From an uncultured Oscillibacter sp. (lineage in GTDB: Bacteria > Bacillota > Clostridia > Oscillospirales > Oscillospiraceae), in NCBI RefSeq assembly GCF_910584465.1, contig NZ_CAJUBK010000075.1:1-9393 (forward strand): a stretch of DNA of 9,393 nucleotides, read 5' to 3'. The translations under genes and the position numbers were made by a program. The first letter of the stretch is position 1; every line of letters begins with the position of its first letter. Under the pieces are notes generated by a model. It was not told the origin of the DNA. It saw only the letters and a list, made by a program, of their open reading frames with translations, and searched no databases. This document shows positions 1 to 5,250 of the stretch, one piece after another.

Positions 1-10
1 AGTCCTTCAT
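1..10 (-). CDS. Start of next gene in the rpsP operon, truncated by window edge (possibly khpA/ylqC)
   Basis: On the minus strand an ATG at 10-8 opens a frame that begins Met-Lys-Asp and runs off the left edge. A good ribosome binding site, GGAGGG, lies at 22-17, six bases before the ATG, and the start is 15 bases past the rpsP stop. Only three codons are visible, so the product cannot be read from sequence. In many Firmicutes the gene after rpsP is khpA (ylqC), a small KH-domain RNA-binding protein that often starts Met-Lys-Glu/Asp. That identity rests on gene order alone. Confidence 0.5.
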
Positions 11-25
11 GCGCCGCCCTCCGGA

Positions 26-265
26 TCAGAGGACGTCCACTTTTTTCAGCAGAGCTCTGACGGTGTCGGTGGGCTGAGCGCCGGACTTGATCCAAGCCTG
101 GGCGCGCTCGGCGTCGATCTTGATGGCGGCGGGGGAGACGCAGGGATCGTACGTACCGATCTCCTCGATGAAGCGGCCGTCCCGGGGGAAGCGGGAATCC
201 GCCACCACGACACGATAGAAGGGGGCCTTCTTGGCGCCCATGCGGCGCAGTCTGATCTTGACCAT
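26..265 (-). CDS. rpsP: 30S ribosomal protein S16
   Basis: S16 is a small protein of the 30S subunit that binds 16S rRNA early in assembly. The 79-residue product has the usual S16 start (MVKIRLRRMGAKKAPFYRVV), followed by the conserved ADSR and the GRFIEEIGTYDP segment, and then the helical part with the GAQPTDTV stretch. The length is normal for the short Firmicutes form, so the gene is complete. The ATG at 265-263 is supported by a GGAGG at 279-275, nine bases upstream. It lies 86 bases past ffh on the same strand and has its own strong promoter in that gap, so it can be transcribed apart from ffh. The ffh-rpsP order is a common Firmicutes arrangement. Confidence 0.97.
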   Translation of the reverse strand: MVKIRLRRMGAKKAPFYRVVVADSRFPRDGRFIEEIGTYDPCVSPAAIKIDAERAQAWIKSGAQPTDTVRALLKKVDVL

Positions 266-304
266 GTTGTCATACCTCCAAAAGTTTTGATCGTTCGATG
301 ATAT

Positions 305-333
305 ATTATAAATGCTGCATTGAAAGCGTTCAA
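305..333 (-). promoter_or_regulatory. Sigma-70/SigA-type promoter for rpsP
   Basis: On the minus strand a -35 box TTGAAC (333-328) and a perfect -10 box TATAAT (310-305) are separated by exactly 17 bases. Transcription would start near 298, giving a leader of about 33 bases before the rpsP ATG. The stretch is clearly AT-rich against the surrounding GC-rich genes. It lies in the gap after the ffh stop, and no terminator hairpin is visible between ffh and rpsP. Read-through from ffh is therefore likely as well, and this promoter would boost rpsP and the genes after it. Confidence 0.75.
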
Positions 334-351
334 ATGCTCCGCACTTATAGC

Positions 352-1719
352 CTAACGGAACCGTTTCTTCCGGCCGAAGCCGTGGAGTCGGGAGCTCTTC
401 ATGCCGCCGCCCAGCTGGGGCATCCGGCCCTTGCTCATCTGCTTGGTGAGCTGCTGCATCAGGTCGAACTGCTTCAGGAGGCGGTTCACGTCCACGACCT
501 CCAGCCCGCAGCCGGCGGCGATGCGCTTTTTCCGGCTGGCGTTCAGCACCTGGGGGTTTTCCCGCTCCAGGGGGGTCATGGAGAGGATGATGGCCTCGGT
601 CCGGGCCATCTGCCGCTCGTCGATGCTGGCCCCCTGCAGCTGCCTGCCCATGCCGCCGGGCATCATGCCCAAAAGCTGGCTCAGATCGCCCATGTTCTTG
701 AGCTGCTGGAGCTGGTCGTAATAATCCTGGAGGGTGAAGCGGTTCTTGCGGAGCTTCTCCTCCAGCTTGGCGGCCTGCTCCTCGTCGTAAGCCTGCTCCG
801 CCTTCTCGATGAAGGAGAGCATGTCGCCCATGCCCAGGATGCGGGAGGCCATGCGGTCCGGGTGGAAGGGCTCGATCATGTCCAGCTTCTCGCCGGTGCC
901 CGCGAACTTGATGGGCTTCCCGGTGGCCGCCCGGATGGACAGGGCCGCGCCGCCCCGGGCGTCGCCGTCCAGCTTGGTGAGGACCACGCCGTCGATGCCC
1001 AGGGCCTCGTCGAAGGCCGAGGCGGCGTTCACCGCGTCCTGGCCGGTCATGGCGTCCACGACCAGCAAGATCTCGTTGGGATGGACGGCGGCTTTCATCC
1101 GCTTCAGCTCGTCCATCAGCGCTTCGTCCACGTGGAGCCGCCCGGCGGTGTCCAGGAAGACCATGTCGCTGCCGTGGTCCCGGGCGTGGCGGATGGCGTC
1201 CTCGGCGATCCGGACCGGGTCGCCCTGGCCCTCCTCGAAGACGGGGAGCTCCATCTGCCCGCCCACGACCTTCAGCTGCTCGATGGCGGCGGGACGGTAC
1301 ACGTCGCAGGCGGCGAGGAGGGGGCGCTTCTGGTACTGCCGGCGCATCAGGCCGCCCAGCTTCGCGGTGGTGGTGGTCTTGCCCGCGCCCTGGAGGCCCA
1401 CCATCATCACCACCGTGGGGCCGCTGTTCGCCATGGTCAGCCGGGAGCCCGCGCCGCCCATCAGGGCGGTCAGCTCCTCGTTGACGATCTTCACCACCTG
1501 CTGGGCAGGGGTGAGGCTGTCCAGCACGTCGGAGCCGACGGCCCGCTCCGTGACGCCGGCCACGAACTCCTTGACCACCTTATAGCTGACGTCGGCCTCC
1601 AGCAGGGCCAGGCGGACCTCCCGCATGGCCTCCCGGACGTCGTCCTCCGTCAGACGGCCCTTGCCCCGGAGACGCTTGAAGGCGGCGTTCAGTTTTTCGG
1701 TCAATCCTTCGAATGCCAT
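352..1719 (-). CDS. ffh: Signal recognition particle protein Ffh (SRP54 homologue)
   Basis: Ffh is the GTPase of the signal recognition particle. It binds signal sequences of nascent membrane and secreted proteins together with SRP RNA, and docks the ribosome on FtsY at the membrane. The 455-residue product has the N-terminal helical bundle (about 1-90) and then the G domain. That domain carries the P-loop GLQGAGKT at 108-115, CDVYRPAA at 138-145, DTAGRL at 190-195 and TKLDG at 248-252. The methionine-rich M domain (about 325-440) contains SMTPLERENP and the basic RKKRIAAGCG segment that contacts SRP RNA. The protein ends in a basic tail. Length is normal. The ATG at 1719 lies four bases past the ylxM stop. 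Its AAGGA site (1733-1729) sits inside the end of ylxM, so the two genes are probably translated in tandem. Confidence 0.98.
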   Translation of the reverse strand: MAFEGLTEKLNAAFKRLRGKGRLTEDDVREAMREVRLALLEADVSYKVVKEFVAGVTERAVGSDVLDSLTPAQQVVKIVNEELTALMGGAGSRLTMANSGPTVVMMVGLQGAGKTTTTAKLGGLMRRQYQKRPLLAACDVYRPAAIEQLKVVGGQMELPVFEEGQGDPVRIAEDAIRHARDHGSDMVFLDTAGRLHVDEALMDELKRMKAAVHPNEILLVVDAMTGQDAVNAASAFDEALGIDGVVLTKLDGDARGGAALSIRAATGKPIKFAGTGEKLDMIEPFHPDRMASRILGMGDMLSFIEKAEQAYDEEQAAKLEEKLRKNRFTLQDYYDQLQQLKNMGDLSQLLGMMPGGMGRQLQGASIDERQMARTEAIILSMTPLERENPQVLNASRKKRIAAGCGLEVVDVNRLLKQFDLMQQLTKQMSKGRMPQLGGGMKSSRLHGFGRKKRFR

Positions 1720-1723
1720 AAGC

Positions 1724-2089
1724 TCATTCCTTTAAGGCGGCGGCTTCCCGGCGGATCTGGTCCGCCAGCTCCGTGAGGCGCCGGTCCTCGTAATAGCGGT
1801 AATTCAGGGTGGAGATCTCCTCGGCGGCTTCGGAGATGGCGTCGATGTGGGCGCTCCGGGTGAGGAAGCGCTTGATGATGCCGGTCTTGTCCTCCACCTC
1901 CTGCATGGCGGCCTCGGCCCGGACGATCACGTCCCGGACGCCCTGGCGGGAGATGCCCGCGTTCTCGGCGATCTCGGCCAGGGAGAGGTCCTCGTTGTAA
2001 TAGAGGTCGAAGAACTCCTTCTGCCGCTCGGTCAGGAGCTCCCCGTAGAAGTCGAAGAGCATCGTCATGCGATAGGTCTGATTCTTCAC
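1724..2089 (-). CDS. ylxM: YlxM family helix-turn-helix protein, SRP-associated (UPF0122)
   Basis: The 121-residue product matches the YlxM family. It has an N-terminal MTMLFDFYGELLTERQKEF block (8-26) and then a helix-turn-helix resembling sigma-70 region 4 at about 35-58 (LSLAEIAENAGISRQGVRD). A charged helical tail follows. YlxM is almost always encoded just before ffh. Work in streptococci links it to SRP, where it affects Ffh and its RNA rather than acting as a plain DNA regulator. The start is a GTG at 2089-2087 with a purine-rich GGAGAG at 2106-2101. An internal ATG at codon 8 is less likely because family members carry residues before this block. The gene is first in the minus-strand operon, behind a promoter and a leader hairpin. 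Confidence 0.93.
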   Translation of the reverse strand: MKNQTYRMTMLFDFYGELLTERQKEFFDLYYNEDLSLAEIAENAGISRQGVRDVIVRAEAAMQEVEDKTGIIKRFLTRSAHIDAISEAAEEISTLNYRYYEDRRLTELADQIRREAAALKE

Positions 2090-2110
2090 AGGGAAGCCCC
2101 CTCTCCGCTA

Positions 2111-2132
2111 TGTAAAGCCGTGCCGCTTTACA
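2111..2132 (-). promoter_or_regulatory. Perfect inverted repeat in the ylxM-ffh leader (operator or RNA hairpin)
   Basis: TGTAAAGC (2111-2118) and GCTTTACA (2125-2132) form a perfect 8-bp inverted repeat with a 6-base spacer. A further TTTACA copy (plus strand) at 2144-2149 overlaps the -10 box of the ylxM promoter, 17 bases from the start of the TTTACA in the inverted repeat. The repeat lies just downstream of the predicted transcription start and four bases before the ylxM ribosome binding site. It could be an operator for an unidentified repressor, or a hairpin in the mRNA leader that limits ribosome access. There is no U-tract after it on the minus strand, so a terminator is unlikely. Confidence 0.5.
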
Positions 2133-2141
2133 ACGGTGCTT

Positions 2142-2170
2142 AGTTTACAGGAAAACCATGCAAATGTCAA
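2142..2170 (-). promoter_or_regulatory. Sigma-70/SigA-type promoter for ylxM-ffh
   Basis: On the minus strand a perfect -35 box TTGACA (2170-2165) is followed, after exactly 17 bases, by TAAACT (2147-2142), which matches four of six -10 positions. Transcription would start near 2135, giving a leader of about 45 bases before the ylxM GTG. The region is AT-rich relative to the genes. The -10 box overlaps one copy of the TGTAAA motif that recurs in the leader, so a protein bound there could block RNA polymerase. Confidence 0.65.
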
Positions 2171-2195
2171 GGGGAAAATTGCCCAAGCCCGGCAC

Positions 2196-2224
2196 TTGTG
2201 TTTTTCGCCGAAAACTGCTATACT
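2196..2224 (+). promoter_or_regulatory. Extended -10 promoter for the gdpP-rplI-dnaB unit
   Basis: A weak -35 box TTGTGT (2196-2201) lies 17 bases before a good -10 box TATACT (2219-2224). A TG at 2216-2217, one base before the -10 box, gives the extended -10 form that offsets a weak -35. Transcription would start near 2231. The promoter diverges from the ylxM promoter; the two -35 boxes are 25 bases apart. It is the only convincing promoter I see for the plus-strand genes, so it probably drives gdpP and at least some genes after it. Confidence 0.6.
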
Positions 2225-2230
2225 AATATG

Positions 2231-2479
2231 ATCCATCGGTATGCAGGTCCGCCGGATGGGGCCGCCCCGGCCCGCCGGCAGGTCTTTCGCCGCGCCGGGG
2301 ACGCGCTCCCCGGGAAGGGGAGGAGCTCCGCCCGGGCCGGCCCGCCGGGGCCGCGCCGCCGGGACGGCGGGCCGTCAGGGGCCGCGCGGCCTCCCCCGAA
2401 CGATCCCCCTCCCCGGCGAAAGAGCTCCCCCGCGTTCTCGATGACCTGGATCTCGACTTCATGATCAAGGAGCGCCGCT
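2231..2479 (+). other. Long, extremely GC-rich gdpP leader with no gene
   Basis: About 250 bases separate the predicted transcription start from the gdpP ATG. By hand count, 130 of 150 bases at 2251-2400 are G or C (87%), well above the nearby genes. Open frames cross it, but they encode Pro/Arg/Gly-rich strings with no family resemblance, so I see no gene. Possible hairpins include a bulged 7-bp stem at the very 5' end (2233-2239 with 2252-2259), a stem at 2356-2361/2365-2370, and a 12-base palindrome at 2380-2391. GC-rich sequence pairs easily by chance, so these are only suggestive. I do not recognise a known riboswitch. The last bases hold the gdpP site AAGGAG (2467-2472). Confidence 0.55.
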
Positions 2480-4474
2480 ATGAACAATAAGAAACTCTCC
2501 CGCCTGCTGGAGCCGAACCTGCAGATGTATTTCCTCTGCCTCCTGGCCTTCACCCTGGCCGCCGTCACCGTCAGCCCCCCGCTGGCCCTGGCGGAGGGCG
2601 CGGCCACGGTGGCGCTGTACGCCTACTTCGTCCGCAGCAACAAGAAACGCCGCCAGAGCGTCCTGCAATACATCGACAACGTGACGGGCAACGTGGACAC
2701 CGCCAGCAAGTCCACCCTGATCAACTCCCCCCTGCCCATCATGGTCTTCCGCCCCGACACCGGAGAGGTCATCTGGAGCAACGAGAACTTCCTCCAGCTG
2801 GCCGGGGTCCGGGAGCACCTCTTCGAGATGAAGGTGGAGGACGCCGCGCCGGAGTTCCCGGTCCATTGGCTGCTGGAGGGGCGGCAGGAGTGCCCGGAGC
2901 GGGTCCACATGAACAACCGGAACTTCCGGGTCTACGGGAGCCTGGTCCGGACCAAGGGCCGGGGCGGGGAGCAGAACCTGGTCGCCACCACCTACTGGGT
3001 GGACACCACGGAGGCGGACCGCCTCCGGCACGATCTGGACGCCACCCGCCTGGTGGTGGGCATCCTGATGGTGGACAACTACGAGGAGCTGATGAACGCC
3101 TGCGCGGACACCCAGCGCAGCGCCGTCCTGGCCCAGATCGACGAGAAGCTCAGCGCCTGGGCCGCCGTGGGCAACGGCCTGCTCATCAAGACCGAGCGGG
3201 ACCACTACCTCTTCCTGTTCGAGGAGCAGTACTACGACCACTTCGTGGAGGAGAAGTTCTCCGTCCTGGACGCCATGCGGGACATCAAGGTGGGCGAGGG
3301 CGGGCACCCCACCCTCTCCATCGGCCTGGGCCGGGAGGCGGACAGCATCCCGGCGCTGCACAAGAACGCCTCCCTCTCCCTGGAGATGGCCCTGAGCCGG
3401 GGCGGCGACCAGGCGGTGGTCCGGGGGAAGACGGACTTCGCCTTCTACGGCGGGCGGGCCAAGACCACGGAGAAGCGCACCAAGGTCAAGTCCCGGGTCA
3501 TGGCGAACGCCCTGGGCGAGCTGCTGGCGGACGCGGGGGAGATCTACGTCATGGGCCACAGCTTCGCCGACATGGACGCCGTGGGCGCGGCGGCGGGCGT
3601 GTGCTGCGCCGCCCGGAAGATGGGGAAGCGGGCCCAGATCGTCATCGACCAGGAGCGGAACGCCGCCCAGGCCGTGCTGGCGATGCTCCGGGGACTGCCG
3701 CAGTATGAGGACGTCTTCGCCAGCCCCCAGGACGCCTTCGTGAAGATGCGCCCCGGCGCGCTGCTGGTGGTGGTGGACACCAACCGGCCCGACCTGGTGG
3801 AGAGCCCCCAGATCCTGGAGGCCAGCAGCCGGGTGGCCGTCATCGACCATCACCGCCGGGCCGCCAGCTATATCGAGAACGCCGCGTTCAGCTTCCACGA
3901 GCCCTACGCCTCCTCGGCGTCGGAGCTGGTGACGGAGCTGCTGCAATACCTCGCCGAGCCCGCCGACCTCCTGCGGGAGGAGGCGGAGGCCCTGCTGGCC
4001 GGCATCGTGCTGGACACGAAGCACTTCGTCCTCCGCACCGGGGGCCGGACCTTCGAGGCGGCGGCGTTCCTGCGCCGGGCGGGGGCCGACACGGCGGACG
4101 TCCAGCGCCTCTTCCAGGGGGACCTGAAGGGGATGGTGTCCAAGTACGACGTCATCCGCCAGGCGGAGCTGTACCGGCCGGACGTCGCGCTGGCCGTGGT
4201 GGGCCAGGACGGCGTGGACCGGGTGGCCGCCGCCCAGGCGGCGGACGATCTTTTGACCCTGAAGGGGGTCAAAGCCTCCTTCGTGGTCTTCCGCAGCGGG
4301 ACGGCCATCCAGATGAGCGGCCGGTCCCTGGGGGAGATCAACGTCCAGGTGATCCTGGAGGCCCTGGGCGGCGGCGGCAACTCCGCCACCGCCGGAGGGC
4401 GGATCGAGAACGGGGACATCCTGGACGTCCGGGAGAAGCTGACCCAGGCCATCGACGCGTATTTCGAGAAGTAG
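2480..4474 (+). CDS. gdpP: Membrane-bound cyclic-di-AMP phosphodiesterase, GdpP/YybT family (DHH-DHHA1)
   Basis: GdpP hydrolyses cyclic-di-AMP to pApA and so tunes potassium/osmotic balance and cell-wall stress in Firmicutes. The 664-residue product follows the family layout. Two N-terminal membrane helices lie at about 15-32 and 36-53, then a PAS-like region (about 70-165), a degenerate GGDEF-like domain (about 170-300), a DHH domain (from about 340) and a C-terminal DHHA1 domain. Expected metal ligands are visible: H360, D364 and D366 in GHSFADMD, D433 in DTNRP, D456-H457-H458 in the DHH motif, and D512 in GIVLDTK. The DHHA1 glycine loop reads GGGGNSATAGG at 630-640, with Asn at 634 where GdpP proteins I know have His. 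The ATG at 2480 has AAGGAG seven bases upstream. The protein is full length. It leads the plus-strand unit, and the gdpP-rplI-dnaB order is conserved in Firmicutes. Confidence 0.95.
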   Translation: MNNKKLSRLLEPNLQMYFLCLLAFTLAAVTVSPPLALAEGAATVALYAYFVRSNKKRRQSVLQYIDNVTGNVDTASKSTLINSPLPIMVFRPDTGEVIWSNENFLQLAGVREHLFEMKVEDAAPEFPVHWLLEGRQECPERVHMNNRNFRVYGSLVRTKGRGGEQNLVATTYWVDTTEADRLRHDLDATRLVVGILMVDNYEELMNACADTQRSAVLAQIDEKLSAWAAVGNGLLIKTERDHYLFLFEEQYYDHFVEEKFSVLDAMRDIKVGEGGHPTLSIGLGREADSIPALHKNASLSLEMALSRGGDQAVVRGKTDFAFYGGRAKTTEKRTKVKSRVMANALGELLADAGEIYVMGHSFADMDAVGAAAGVCCAARKMGKRAQIVIDQERNAAQAVLAMLRGLPQYEDVFASPQDAFVKMRPGALLVVVDTNRPDLVESPQILEASSRVAVIDHHRRAASYIENAAFSFHEPYASSASELVTELLQYLAEPADLLREEAEALLAGIVLDTKHFVLRTGGRTFEAAAFLRRAGADTADVQRLFQGDLKGMVSKYDVIRQAELYRPDVALAVVGQDGVDRVAAAQAADDLLTLKGVKASFVVFRSGTAIQMSGRSLGEINVQVILEALGGGGNSATAGGRIENGDILDVREKLTQAIDAYFEK

Positions 4475-4486
4475 GGGGGACGGGCC

Positions 4487-4762
4487 GTGAAGCAGTTCCT
4501 GAAGACCTGGGCGGTGTGTTTGGCCCTGCTGGGGCTGTTCTTGGTCCTGTGCATGGGCTGGCCGGCGGGCATGGTCCTGCTGGTCGTGTTCGAGAGGGCC
4601 CCGCTCCTGTTTTGGGCGCTGGCGGCGGTGCTGCCGGCGGCCGCCGCCCTGGCCTGGACGGCGGCGAAGGGGCGCCGGAACGCCCCCGGGGAGCCGGAGC
4701 GAGATCTGGAAGGATGGAAGATCCATCAAAGTAACGTAAAACGTAAGGAGAAAGAGCCATGA
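4487..4762 (+). CDS. Small two-helix membrane protein, function unknown
   Basis: I do not recognise this 91-residue product. It has two hydrophobic stretches, at about 8-32 and 37-60, each long enough to cross the membrane. A charged, probably cytoplasmic tail with basic clusters (KGRR, KRKEKE) follows. There is no signal peptide cleavage site or catalytic motif that I can see. The start is a GTG at 4487, 12 bases past the gdpP stop, with a G-rich stretch (4473-4479) as a plausible ribosome site. Its stop overlaps the rplI start as ATGA (4759-4762), which indicates translational coupling and supports a real gene. It sits between two genes that are direct neighbours in Bacillus. It may partner the membrane-bound GdpP, but that is a guess from position. 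Confidence 0.75.
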   Translation: MKQFLKTWAVCLALLGLFLVLCMGWPAGMVLLVVFERAPLLFWALAAVLPAAAALAWTAAKGRRNAPGEPERDLEGWKIHQSNVKRKEKEP

Positions 4763-5208
4763 AAGTGATCTTACAGCAGGACGTGAAGGGCCAGGGCAAG
4801 AAGGGCCAGATGGTGGAGGTCTCCGAGGGCTATGCCCGGAACTTCCTCCTGCCCCGGAAGATCGCCATCCCCGCCACGGCGGACGCGATCAACAGCATGA
4901 ACCTCAAGGAGAAGGCCAAGAGGGCCGAGGAGCAGCGCCAGAAGGCCCTGGCGGAGGAGACCGCCGAGAAGCTGAAGGAGTGCATGGTGAAGCTCACCGC
5001 CCGGGCGGGCAGCGGCGGCAAGCTCTTCGGCGCCGTCACCACCAAGGAGATCTCCGAGGGGCTGCAGAAGCAGTTCGGCATCGACATCCCCAAGCAGAAG
5101 CTGGCCCTGGAGGAACCCATCAAGGCGTTCGGCAATTACCAGGTCAAGGCCCGGCTGGGCTTCGAGGTGACCGCCACCGTCTACGTATCCGTGTACGAAG
5201 AGAAATAA
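4759..5208 (+). CDS. rplI: 50S ribosomal protein L9
   Basis: L9 is a two-domain protein of the 50S subunit. It binds 23S rRNA near the L1 stalk base and helps keep reading frame. The 149-residue product has the N-terminal rRNA-binding domain with the signature GYARNFLLPRKIAIPAT (24-40 or so). A long charged connecting helix follows, rich in Lys, Glu and Ala (about 45-75), then the C-terminal domain with GKLFGAVTTKEI. Length equals the usual L9 length. An AAGGAG at 4745-4750, eight bases before the ATG, supports the start. That site lies within the end of the upstream membrane-protein gene, and the two frames overlap by four bases. The stop is followed at once by a GC-rich hairpin before dnaB. 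Confidence 0.98.
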   Translation: MKVILQQDVKGQGKKGQMVEVSEGYARNFLLPRKIAIPATADAINSMNLKEKAKRAEEQRQKALAEETAEKLKECMVKLTARAGSGGKLFGAVTTKEISEGLQKQFGIDIPKQKLALEEPIKAFGNYQVKARLGFEVTATVYVSVYEEK

Positions 5209-5228
5209 GGCCCGTCCGCGCGGGCCTT
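5207..5228 (+). terminator. Hairpin between rplI and dnaB, weak terminator or attenuator
   Basis: AAGGCCCG (5207-5214) and CGGGCCTT (5221-5228) form a perfect 8-bp stem with a 6-base loop, beginning at the last two bases of the rplI stop codon. Only two Ts follow before a CCC run, so it lacks the U-tract of a standard intrinsic terminator. It may partly end transcription, stabilise the 3' end of an rplI message, or mark a processing point that sets different levels of L9 and DnaB. Confidence 0.45.
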
Positions 5229-5250
5229 CCCGGGAGGAGGAGGGAGGACC

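Noticed and set aside
298..1776. Plus-strand open frame (492 codons) opposite ffh
   Set aside because: It is an antisense shadow of ffh. The product is rich in Gly, His, Leu and Val repeats without motifs, and has no ribosome site.
2198..2464. Possible 88-codon gene in the gdpP leader
   Set aside because: The product is mostly Pro, Arg, Gly and Ala, as expected from translating 87% GC non-coding DNA. Its first ATG lies upstream of the predicted transcription start, and there is no ribosome site.
2461..2490. Nine-residue leader peptide (ATG at 2461, stop at 2488) overlapping the gdpP start
   Set aside because: No ribosome site precedes its ATG, and the AAGGAG within it clearly serves gdpP. 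There is no run of regulatory codons.
2465..4729. Long minus-strand open frame (754 codons) across gdpP
   Set aside because: It is the antisense shadow of gdpP in GC-rich DNA. Its product is a low-complexity Gly/Leu/Val/His/Pro-rich string with no family motifs, while the plus strand encodes a full, recognisable GdpP.
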